Position numbers and translations under genes: made by a program. A stretch of 64,000 nt of DNA from Croceibacterium atlanticum. Its GTDB lineage: Bacteria > Pseudomonadota > Alphaproteobacteria > Sphingomonadales > Sphingomonadaceae. The notes under the pieces are model-generated. The model made no database searches. It saw nothing but the letters and a program-made list of their open reading frames with translations, and was not told the DNA's origin. Of the stretch, positions 10,152 through 19,000 are shown piece by piece. The number at the start of each line of letters is the position of its first letter. Position 1 is the first letter of the stretch. The stretch lies in the NCBI RefSeq assembly GCF_001008165.2, contig NZ_CP011453.2, positions 1 through 64,000 of the forward strand, read 5' to 3'.

Positions 10152-10994
10152 ATGCTGACGCCCAACCGAATCGTGAGCCGCTGGTACGTGATCCAACTAC
10201 AAGCCCATAACCTGTTGGCTTCAGCCGCTAATGTTGCTCTGATTTGCGAGAAACTACGCCACGAATCCGAGCTTTGCCCGCGTGAGGTTGAAACGGTCTG
10301 TTTTGAAAATCGTGAGCCGATCTTACTTTTAACCGCATCAATTCATCTGATTGTGGCGGAAGCTGAGAACGTCGGTTTGTCGATGACCCAGGCGGCAGCG
10401 GGACGGGTAGCTTACGTCCTTAATCAGCTCCAGGATACTGCCCGCGGATTTACATTGCCGCGGCATTTGGTGGATCGCCTGATCGACTATGGCGCTCAAT
10501 TGAATCAGACATTCAGCGACGAGATTGCATCAAAGAAGGTTTATGTCCTTCGTCCTGAACTCGCGCACCTTTACTCAGAAGCGTCGGGCGGGTTTGGAGC
10601 CGAGGTCATTGACACCTTCCCCGAGGCGATTGAGGACATTGAAGAGGCATCCAAGTGCCTTGCCCTAGGGCGTTCGACGGCGTGCATCTTCCATCTAATG
10701 CGTGCGATGGAACTTGCCGTTCGCCAGATGGCAGGACGCTTAGGGATACTCAATGTTGAGAAGGAATGGGGCAAACTGCTAAGCGAAATCAGCGGTAAGG
10801 TTGAGAAGCTACCCAAAGGCCCTGATCGCGACGCTTGGTCAGAAGCGCATAGCCACCTTTATCACGTTAAACAGGCGTGGCGGAACAGCACCATGCATCC
10901 CAAGAAGACATACACCGACGTTGAAGCCAAGGCTGTCTTTGATGCAGTGGGATCGTTTATGCGTCACTTGGCTCCTTTGGTTCCGCCAACTTAA
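10152..10994 (+). CDS. HEPN-like C-terminal domain protein, possible RNase
   Basis: No named family was recognised for the 280-residue chain. It is soluble and mostly helical. The C-terminal part (residues about 185-280) has the look of a HEPN domain: LGRSTACIFHLMRAMELAVR, then HLYHVKQAWRNSTMHPKK. The segment RNSTMH fits the R-x4-6-H motif of HEPN ribonucleases. Codon use is visibly less G+C-biased than in the flanking replication and nuclease genes, and a TATAAT promoter precedes it, which suggests acquisition. It sits next to the replication origin with no partner antitoxin gene. A stability or defence role is possible but not shown. It could also be a non-catalytic HEPN protein. Confidence 0.6.
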   Translation: MLTPNRIVSRWYVIQLQAHNLLASAANVALICEKLRHESELCPREVETVCFENREPILLLTASIHLIVAEAENVGLSMTQAAAGRVAYVLNQLQDTARGFTLPRHLVDRLIDYGAQLNQTFSDEIASKKVYVLRPELAHLYSEASGGFGAEVIDTFPEAIEDIEEASKCLALGRSTACIFHLMRAMELAVRQMAGRLGILNVEKEWGKLLSEISGKVEKLPKGPDRDAWSEAHSHLYHVKQAWRNSTMHPKKTYTDVEAKAVFDAVGSFMRHLAPLVPPT

Positions 10995-11121
10995 TTACTA
11001 ACCGCTCAAACCTTTGCGCGCGCAGGGGAGGGGGAGGTACGACCGGATTTGTCGTCCCGGCATGCTGTTGGTAATCGGGCAAGGGGGCTGCCGGGCGGTA
11101 GACCTGTTACGGAGGACCGGC

Positions 11122-11322
11122 ATGGCACCGAAGAAGCATACATGCAGCCCGAGTTTTATCGCCTATGCCATCGGCGTGGTTGGCACCCAGATCGGCACGC
11201 TCACCTGGCTCGGTCTCATGGTGGTGAAGGGGCCGCTGGCCGTCTTCAGCAAAACCGGCCTGCTGATAGCTGCGGCAGTATTCATCAGCGGATTCCTGGC
11301 GAGCTTTCAACCGGATGAATAA
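11122..11322 (+). CDS. Small two-helix membrane protein
   Basis: 66 residues from an ATG with a strong GGAGG seven bases upstream; a longer in-frame start at 11014 has no such site. Two hydrophobic segments are seen, FIAYAIGVVGTQIGTLTWLG and TGLLIAAAVFISGFLASF, joined by a short basic loop. No family recognised. It lies between the HEPN-like gene and the convergent SbcC-like gene. Confidence 0.5.
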   Translation: MAPKKHTCSPSFIAYAIGVVGTQIGTLTWLGLMVVKGPLAVFSKTGLLIAAAVFISGFLASFQPDE

Positions 11323-11346
11323 GCGCGTATAACCACATCGGTTCGC

Positions 11347-13989
11347 TCACACCGCATCAAGCAACCGCAGCCGTTTGCCCGGTGCGGCGCGGAAGGCGCG
11401 TTCGCGGCAGGTGAGGACGATGATCTGCATGTCGCGCGATGCTTCTTCCAGCAGGTCTATCATCGCGTCCAGGCGGACATCGTCGGAATAGACCAGCGGA
11501 TCGTCCAGCATCAGCGAAACGGGCCGCCCTTCCTCGCGCAGCAATTCGGCAAAGGCGAGGCGGGAGAGGACGGCAAGCTGTTCCTGCGTGCCCTGCGACA
11601 GGAGATTGCAATCCTCTTCCCCGCTGGCGCGGCGGATTGCCGCCATGCCGAGGTCGGACCCGAATATCGGATCGCATCCGGGCAGGATCCGCTGTGTATA
11701 GCGGCGCGCCCGTTCCGCCACCGGGCCGACCATGCTCCGCGATACTTCTTCCCGCGCTTCGCCCAGCACATCGCGCAGCAGGGCCAGCGTTTCCGCCTCG
11801 TCCGTCATCCGCGCCAGTGCGGCGGCGGCGGCGGCCTGTTCGTCGCGGGCCGTGGCAGTGCGTTCGGCCAGACCGCGCCCGCCTTCCGTTTCGATCCGGG
11901 TTTCGAGCCGGGCAATTTCCTGGTCGAGTTCCGCCTTGCGCCGCGCGGCCCCTTCGCGCCGCCGGTCCAGCATCTCCATCCGCCGCCGGATCGCATCCGC
12001 ATCCAGCGCGGCGGCATTGCGCCGTGCCTCTTCCAGCGCCGCCGCCTTCCGGGCGAGATCGGCGCGCGCTTCGGGCAAGTCATCCGCCAGCGTGGCGAAT
12101 TCGGCCAGCGCCTCTATCTCCGCCAGGTCGCGCTGGCCGCGCGCAAATTCGCCTTCCGCCTGGCTCGTGCGGACGGAGCCGGCCATTTCGTCCTTTTCCG
12201 CCGTCCGCAATTCGTCCAGCGCGGACTGGTTGAATTCCTCGGCCCGGGCGAGGGCGGTTTCGCTTTCTTCCAGCGCCTGCTGCAATTCGGGGAGGGGAGG
12301 GGTCTTCCCGCCATCCTCTTCGGCAGGGTCCGCGCCTTCCGGCAATTCGGCGATGAAGAGTTTAAGCGCCTCCGCCCCGGCGGCGATGCCCAGCGTTTCG
12401 TCGGCCGCCGTCAATGCCTCGATCTGTTTGCCGATGCCCTGCAATTCCACCGCCGCATCGCGGGCTGCCCGGTCCCGGCTGCGCAATTCGGCCAGCGATC
12501 CGGCCTGCAATTCTTCCAGCAGGGCGGCATGGCGGGCGCGGGCATCTTCCAGGCGATATTCCGCCCCGGCGAGGTTGGCGGGCGGGTGGATGCGGATTTC
12601 GCTGCCATCGGCCAGCGCGATGCGCGCTTCGCGGGTCAGCGTGGTTTCCCCTTCGGCCAGATTTTCACCATCCAGCGTGACATTGGCGGAACCGCTGAAG
12701 GCAATCCGCACGCCGCCCGCCTGCAAGACCGCGCGTTCCTGGTCTATCGCCGCTTCGATCCGTTCCAGATCGGTGAAGGCGGATGCGGGCACGGCGGTTC
12801 TGGCAATGCGGGCAAATTGGGCGCGCTGTTCTTCCAGTTTCAGCAGGCCTGCATGGCGTTGCCGCGCCCGTTCGATATCGGCGCGTTCCCGGCGGCGCGC
12901 CTCCTGCTTCTGCGCGGCGTCCAGCGCCTTGCGCGCTTCATTGCGGGCCCTGCGGCATTCATCCAGCGCGGCGCCCGTTTCCGCCGCCTTGCGCCGTGCA
13001 TTGGCCAGCCCATCGGCCAGAATGGCGTGATCGGCCTTGCGCCTTTTCAGCTCCGCCTCGCTTTCCGTCACCAGCCTGCGCGCCTGATCGTGCCGGCGGT
13101 GCAGATCCTCCAGCTTTTCCACCCGCGCGGCGGCACCGGCATGGCGCGCCTGTTCGGTTTCGAGCCGCTGCGCTGCGCCCCTGGCCAGTTCAAGGTCTCC
13201 GGCCAGCTTTTCCCGCTGTTCCATATCGCCCGGATCGGCCAGTTCGCCCGCCACCAGCGCCAATTGCCCGCGCGCCTGTTCCAGTTCGGCATAGGCGGCT
13301 TCCAGTGCGCTTTCGCGCTGCTGCGCCTCTTTCAGCGCGGCTTCGGCTTCTTCCAACCGCGCTTCGGCCTGTTTCAGTTCGCCAGTGCTGCTGCCCGCGC
13401 GGGCCGTGCGGAACCGCGTATATTCCGCCTCTATCCTGTCGCGCACGCGGTCGAACATGGCGGAACCCAGCAGCGCATCGGCCTGCCCTTCCAGCGCGCC
13501 GCCAATCCCTTCGCGCACCTTGTCGCCGGGCGGGACGAGATCCAGCCCTTCCGTCTGCGGAACCCAGAGCAGGCCCAGAGTGCCAAGGGAGGTGGAATCC
13601 AGCCCGCTGGACTGTTTTTCAAAGCCCAGCAGGCTTTGTAGCGCCTCTTCCGCGGCATCGCCATGCTGGCGCCCGTCCGGGCCTTCCAGTTCCGCCACCG
13701 GGCGGGAGAGGAAGCGTTTGACGAGGCGATAGGGCGCGCCGTCAATCGTGAAATCCAGTTCCACCTGCGGGGCCACGGCATCGCCATATGGCTGGAAGGA
13801 CTTGATCAGCTGCGTTTTCGATCCGTGGCGCAGGAACAGGGCGGCGCGCACCGCCTCCATCAGGGTGGATTTGCCGGTTTCATTCGGTTCGACGATGACA
13901 TTCAGCCCATCGGTCAGCCCGGTGATTTCCTGCCGATCCCGGAACTTGCGGAAATTCTCTATCGCGATGCGGTTCAGCACCAGCCCCAT
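11347..13989 (-). CDS. SbcC/Rad50-like SMC-type ATPase
   Basis: Long coiled-coil ATPase of 880 residues, the partner of the adjacent SbcD-like nuclease in DNA end or hairpin processing. IENFRKFRDRQ is the N-terminal SMC strand, EPNETGKSTLMEAVRAALF the Walker A motif. Residues about 190-720 are heptad-rich, Ala/Glu/Arg-heavy coiled coil. LSQGTQEQLAVLSRLAFAEL is the ABC signature and VSLMLDDPLVYSD is Walker B. It is shorter than E. coli SbcC (about 1050) and nearer the YhaN type; no clear CxxC zinc hook is seen at the coil apex. The start lies 1 bp past the stop of the nuclease gene (TGACATG), so the two are co-translated. Confidence 0.88.
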   Translation of the reverse strand: MGLVLNRIAIENFRKFRDRQEITGLTDGLNVIVEPNETGKSTLMEAVRAALFLRHGSKTQLIKSFQPYGDAVAPQVELDFTIDGAPYRLVKRFLSRPVAELEGPDGRQHGDAAEEALQSLLGFEKQSSGLDSTSLGTLGLLWVPQTEGLDLVPPGDKVREGIGGALEGQADALLGSAMFDRVRDRIEAEYTRFRTARAGSSTGELKQAEARLEEAEAALKEAQQRESALEAAYAELEQARGQLALVAGELADPGDMEQREKLAGDLELARGAAQRLETEQARHAGAAARVEKLEDLHRRHDQARRLVTESEAELKRRKADHAILADGLANARRKAAETGAALDECRRARNEARKALDAAQKQEARRRERADIERARQRHAGLLKLEEQRAQFARIARTAVPASAFTDLERIEAAIDQERAVLQAGGVRIAFSGSANVTLDGENLAEGETTLTREARIALADGSEIRIHPPANLAGAEYRLEDARARHAALLEELQAGSLAELRSRDRAARDAAVELQGIGKQIEALTAADETLGIAAGAEALKLFIAELPEGADPAEEDGGKTPPLPELQQALEESETALARAEEFNQSALDELRTAEKDEMAGSVRTSQAEGEFARGQRDLAEIEALAEFATLADDLPEARADLARKAAALEEARRNAAALDADAIRRRMEMLDRRREGAARRKAELDQEIARLETRIETEGGRGLAERTATARDEQAAAAAALARMTDEAETLALLRDVLGEAREEVSRSMVGPVAERARRYTQRILPGCDPIFGSDLGMAAIRRASGEEDCNLLSQGTQEQLAVLSRLAFAELLREEGRPVSLMLDDPLVYSDDVRLDAMIDLLEEASRDMQIIVLTCRERAFRAAPGKRLRLLDAV

Positions 13990-13990
13990 G

Positions 13991-15097
13991 TCACGCCCCC
14001 TGCCGCGCGATTTCGACGAATAGCCGTTCCAGCGCCCGGCGGGCGAGGGCGGATTCGCTGCCGCCTGCCTCCGCCCGTTCCTTCAGGATCGCGGCGGCGC
14101 GGCCCAGCATCCCTTCGGCATCCAGCGCGGCCAGATCATCCTCGCTGGGGCGGGCCACCAGATCGCCATCGCGGATTTCCAGATGGCGCAGCAAATGCCG
14201 CAGATCATCTTCGATATGGCCGATCATGCTGACACGGTCCGCCAGCGGCACCAGCCCGGCCAGGTTCAGCCGCAACAGCGTGTCCGAAGGGGTGCAATCG
14301 CCCAGCAGCCGATCGCATTCGGCGCGGAAACCGGCGGCATCGCTGACTGTCCAGCTGCGGGCAAGCCATTGGTAACGCCCGGTTCTTACCGGCGTGACGC
14401 GCGGCGCCGCGCCTTCGGCCAGTTCCACTTGCAGGCAATGGCCCGGCTCGTCCCGCTGGAAACGGTCGGTTTCAGGCGTGCCGGAATACCATGTGCGATC
14501 ATCCACGCCCAGATGGCCGTGCCAGTCCCCCAGCGCCAGATAATCCAGGCGGGCGCGCCGCGCCCTGTCCGGCGCGATCAGGTTGGGCGCTTCCCCGCTG
14601 GTGCCGAAATCGCGGATGGACCCGTGCGCCAGCCCGATCCGCAGCCGCGCGCCCGGCGTTTCCATATCGTCCCACGCCGCGGTGGGATCATCCACCATGT
14701 GCCGGTGTAGCAATGGGGCGGGCAACAGCCACACGCCATCTTCCATTTCCACCGGATCGTGGCTGGCCAGCACGGCAACCCGGCCCCCGGCGCGTTTGCG
14801 GACCCGGTCCCACAAGCCGCCATTGCGGGCGAAATCATGATTGCCGGGCAGCAGCCACCATTTGCAGGCATAGCGTTCCATCCGCGCCAGCGCCTGCACG
14901 ATGGTGCGTTCATCCGGCCCTTCCGTGTCGAACACGTCGCCCGCCACCAGCACGTGCTGCGCATTATGCGCCGCCGCCGCCTTGCCCACCGCGTCAATCG
15001 CATCGAAACGCGCTTCCGTCAGCGCATTGCGCGTTTCCGCGTCGAAACCGCCAAAGGGTTTGCCAAGCTGCCAGTCAGCCGTGTGAATGAACCGCAT
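13991..15097 (-). CDS. SbcD/Mre11-like metallophosphoesterase
   Basis: Calcineurin-like nuclease of 368 residues, partner of the downstream SbcC-like ATPase. Motifs in order: HTADWQLG (metal motif I), AGDVFDTEG (II), LPGNHDFA (III), IGLAHGSIRDF (IV) and LGDWHGH (V). In motif I the usual D-x-H is D-x-Q; all other metal ligands are present. It is the first gene of a two-gene operon running leftward. The length is close to that of SbcD or YhaO proteins. Confidence 0.88.
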   Translation of the reverse strand: MRFIHTADWQLGKPFGGFDAETRNALTEARFDAIDAVGKAAAAHNAQHVLVAGDVFDTEGPDERTIVQALARMERYACKWWLLPGNHDFARNGGLWDRVRKRAGGRVAVLASHDPVEMEDGVWLLPAPLLHRHMVDDPTAAWDDMETPGARLRIGLAHGSIRDFGTSGEAPNLIAPDRARRARLDYLALGDWHGHLGVDDRTWYSGTPETDRFQRDEPGHCLQVELAEGAAPRVTPVRTGRYQWLARSWTVSDAAGFRAECDRLLGDCTPSDTLLRLNLAGLVPLADRVSMIGHIEDDLRHLLRHLEIRDGDLVARPSEDDLAALDAEGMLGRAAAILKERAEAGGSESALARRALERLFVEIARQGA

Positions 15098-15288
15098 GAT
15101 CTATCCTGCTGCGTCGATTGGTTTGGCGGGCGGCGGGGGTGCGAGGGGGCGTGGAAAGCCGTTGATATCGCAGGGCAGGGCGGCCTGTCACCCGCCTGCC
15201 GCCGCTTATCGACCGGCTGAATCAATGGCGCGGTATTGATTCAATTTCCGCGTTGGACCGGGATTCCGCGATCCAACAGAATCGCCCC

Positions 15289-15633
15289 ATGATCCCGCTT
15301 CCGCCCGATGTCCCGCCCGGATTTGCCGTGCATCTGCGCGCCGTCGATCCGGCGCGGAACGTGGCGCGCAGATATGAAATCGTCGCCACGGCGGGGCTGT
15401 TCGGGGAAATCATCGTCCAGGTGGACTGGGGCAGGATCGGCACACGCGGCCAGTCCCGCCGCCTGTCCTTCCCCAGCGAAGGCGAGGCGGGCGATTACGT
15501 GCGCACCCTGCTGCGCCGCCGCAACACCGCCCACCGCCGGATCGGCGTGGCCTATCGCGAAGTTACAGGATCTTGCCCAGTTCGGCCGGGGGGTCGAGGT
15601 CGAGATTCTGGGCTACGTCGACATATTCGATGA
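15289..15633 (+). CDS. WGR-domain protein
   Basis: 114 residues that are nearly all one WGR domain (residues about 20-85). Visible are the leading strands RRYEIVATAGLFGEIIVQV and the core VDWGRIGTRGQSRR, with a C-terminal helix and VAYRE. WGR domains bind nucleic acid in PARPs and bacterial proteins. The frame overlaps the 3' end of the leftward HTH gene by 71 bp, and the last 30 residues (after YREV) look like non-family sequence, so the gene may have been cut and read through. The start is the first ATG; no good ribosome site is seen. Confidence 0.65.
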   Translation: MIPLPPDVPPGFAVHLRAVDPARNVARRYEIVATAGLFGEIIVQVDWGRIGTRGQSRRLSFPSEGEAGDYVRTLLRRRNTAHRRIGVAYREVTGSCPVRPGGRGRDSGLRRHIR

Positions 15634-15793
15634 TGTCGAGCCTTCGCTTGGACAGTTCGTAGCGGGAAACGAATTGCTGGGGACGGCCCAGGCGGCTTGC
15701 CAGTTCGGATTGTGACATGCCCCGATCCTGGCGCGCAGCGATCAGTGCGGCGAGAAGTTTCTGATAACGCTTATCATGCACCCCTTTTGCCAT
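15563..15793 (-). CDS. Small XRE-type helix-turn-helix regulator
   Basis: 76 residues consisting of a Cro/C1-type HTH. AALIAARQDRGMSQSELASR leads into LGRPQQFVSRYELSKRRLD, then IIEYVDVAQNLDLDP. Such short XRE proteins are often antitoxins or local repressors. No toxin-sized partner lies next to it; the tail-to-tail WGR gene is the only immediate neighbour. The ATG is at 15793, with a weak AAGAAA ahead. Confidence 0.75.
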   Translation of the reverse strand: MAKGVHDKRYQKLLAALIAARQDRGMSQSELASRLGRPQQFVSRYELSKRRLDIIEYVDVAQNLDLDPPAELGKIL

Positions 15794-15978
15794 TTTCTTG
15801 CGCTTTCATGTTTCAGGACGGGATATGCGGCGGCATCCTTCTGGAAATGACTGGCGTATAACGATTCTGCCTGCCCAAATGGTTCCCGGCGCCTGGGTGA
15901 ATTTTACCAATTCATCGAAGGATAAAGCGCTAACAGCATTGATCCCCGTCAAGTCATTAGCTTTTTGTTAACGCATTT

Positions 15979-15995
15979 CACATCATCTTGATGTG
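15979..15995. promoter_or_regulatory. Short hairpin in the leader of the DUF11 gene
   Basis: Perfect 7-bp arms CACATCA and TGATGTG around a 3-nt loop, 41 bp upstream of the chosen start. The preceding 180 bp are AT-richer than their surroundings and probably hold the promoter. Either an operator or an RNA structure is possible. Confidence 0.35.
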
Positions 15996-16035
15996 GATCC
16001 TCATGGATCGAACGATAAGATTCATGGGGAGCGTG

Positions 16036-19000
16036 ATGGGTTACGTTGCTGAAGGACCGACTCTTCGGGGAGCCGGTCCAGACCCGGATAATGCGCTGTC
16101 TCGTATTGCGACAAGATGCGCCGCTTTCCTTGCCCCGTTCCTGACCGTTGCGATCGTGCTGGTGCAATTGCTGGCGGTTCCCGCGCCGGCATTTGCCCAG
16201 TCCACCCCGCCGCCATTCCCGGGCTGCACGCCCGGCGTGTTCCTGGCCCAGAATAATCCGACGCAGCTTTTCCAGGTGGATACGTCCACCAATCCCTTCA
16301 CCTATCCCAATATCGGCCCTGCCCACAGCAGGACCTATAATACAATCGCGTTCAACCCGGCTGACAATTACATTTACGGCGTCGACCGGCCCAGCGGTTC
16401 CAATATTCGTCTTTTGCGGATCGGCAGCAATGGCGTGGTCCAGGTCCTGGGAACGATTTTGGGCGGGAACATCAATGTTCCAAGCGGCTATCCCGTGTCC
16501 GGTGAAATCGGAGCCGACGGATTCTACTATCTCAAATACCAGCTGGCCAGCGACCAGGCGATCTACCGGGTCAATCTTGCCACCAGGCTTGCGGCGCGCA
16601 TCAATCTTTCCCTGCCACGCACCTCGTTGGACCTGGCCTGGTATAATGGCCGCCTCTATTCGCATGATGCAAACATCGACGTTTTTTATTCGATCGACCC
16701 GTCCACTGGGCAGGTGCAGGATATCGGCCCCACGGGCATCAGCGCCCAGTTCGGCGGCATGGTCAGCGCATCCAACGGCGTCTTCGGCATCAATAATGGC
16801 GGCGGCTTCTATCAGTTCAACCTGCAGACGGGCGCGGCCACGCTGATTTCGTCCTCCCCCAGCACGGCAATAATGACGGCGCCAAATGTTATAGCACGCC
16901 GCTGCAATTCGGCACGGATCTGGCCATCACCAAGACGGACAGCACGGATTTCTACACCGCCGGGTCCAGCACGACTTACGAAATCGTGGTCAGCAATAGC
17001 GGCCCCTTCGGCGTCCAGGGCGCCGTGGTGGACGATCCGCTTCCGGCCGGGATAAGTTCGGCAAGCTGGACCTGCGGCGGCGCCACTGGCGGCGGGGCCT
17101 GCGGGCAGGCGAGTGGCAGCGGCGCCATTTCGGGGCGGACGGTGGATCTGCCGGTGGGCGCTTCCGTCACCTTCTCCATGACATTGCAGATACCGGCGGG
17201 CTATTCGGGCGATCTCACCAATATCGCCACCGTCACGGCGCCCGGTACCGCGCTTGAAACCGATCTGACCAACAATAGCGCAACCGATGTGGATGCCGGG
17301 GTCGTGGTTACGAAAACACTGATCGGCGAGAACGGCGTTCTGGCAAACCTGGCGGAGCCGGGCGAGCAGCTGACTTACCGGATCACCGTAACCAATAATG
17401 GCAGTGTCGCGGTAAGCGGCTATGATGTCATCGATACGCTGGACCCCAATACGAGCCTGGTCATGGCGACGGGTGGCGGCATTTTGAACGGCAGCAATGT
17501 GGAATGGACCAACCTGTCCATTCCACCGGGCGGTTCGCTCTCCGTCCTGCTCATGACCCGGATTGACGATCCGCTGCCATCCACGCTGACCCGGATTACC
17601 AATATCGCCCGCCATCCGGACGGGCCGGTTCCCTCCTGCCCTTCGGGCCAATGCGTGGTCACGCCGGTGGCGCCGGCCGTCACCTATGCCAAGTCCACGA
17701 CGGCGACCAATGCCGCGGTCGGCGATGTGATTACCTATACGCTGACGGCCCGCGTGTTCCATTCACCCACGACCGACGATCTGACGCTGACCGATACGCT
17801 GGGCAGCGGGCTGGATTTCACCGCCGTCACCAATGCGGGCGCCTTCACCTGCACGCCGGGCAGCCCGCTGGTCTGCACGCTCCCGTCAGGGACGGCGGTG
17901 GGCACTTACAGCCTGGCATATACCGCCACGGTGAATGCCAGCGCGACCGGCAGCGTGACCAATGCCGTGGTCGGCACGGGCGGGGATGATCCCAGCTGTT
18001 CCGGCACTTGCGATACGGACACGCCCGTTGTCGCCCCGGATGTGACCTTCGCCAAGAGTGCCGACACGGCAGGCCCGGTTTCCACCGGCGATATAATCAC
18101 TTTCACGCTGACGACCACGATCACCAATTCGCTGATCACGTCGGATATCGTACTGCTGACCGATACGCTGGGCACGGGGCTGGATTTCACCGCCGTGACC
18201 GATGCGGGCATCTATGGCGTGGATAGCACCGGCGATCCGGTGATCGAATTCACCCTGCCTGCCGGAACGGGGCCGGGCAGCTATTCCGTCAGCTACACCG
18301 CCATCGTCGCGCCGGATGCGACCGGGTCGGTCAGCAATGTCGTGGTCGGATCGGGGCCGGACAATCCCACATGCACCACCGCCTGCGGCACGGAAACCAC
18401 CGTCGCGGATCCGGTCGTGACTTATGGCAAGAGCGTCAGCGCGCCGGGGGCGACAGTCGCCGTGGGCGATGTGCTGGACTATACGCTGAGCGTCACCGTG
18501 GCGAATTCGCCCACCACGGGCATTGTCACGCTGACCGATACTCTGGGCACGGGGCTGGATTTCACTGCCGTCACCGATGCGGGTGTGTTCACCTGCAATG
18601 CGGCCAATCCGCTGATCTGCACGCTGGCCGCCGGAACGCCGGTCGGCACTTACGACATGACCTATACCGCCACGGTCAATGACGATGCGACGGGCAGCGT
18701 CACCAATGCCGTGGTCGGCACCGGGGATGACGATCCGGGCTGCGACGGCACTTGCGATACGGCGACCAATGTCACGCCTTCGCAGGTCACTTATGCCAAG
18801 AGCACCAGCGCAACCAATGTCAGCGTGGGCGATACCATCACCTATACGCTGAGTGCGACCGTCACCAATTCCCAGACCACCGATGACCTGACGCTGACCG
18901 ATACGCTGGGCACGGGGCTGGATTTCGGCAGTGTCACCAATGCGGGCGTGTTCACCTGCACGCCGGGCAACCCGCTGTCCTGCACGCTTCCGGCGGGGAC

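Noticed and set aside
11732-13641. Long rightward frames opposite the SbcC-like gene
   Set aside because: They arise from the codon bias of the real leftward coiled-coil gene; translations are Ser/Arg- or Pro/Arg-rich and unlike any protein.
16858-16870. Programmed frameshift in the DUF11 gene
   Set aside because: There is no slippery heptamer or downstream pseudoknot evident. Loss of one G from GGG fits the error pattern seen in the dehydrogenases.
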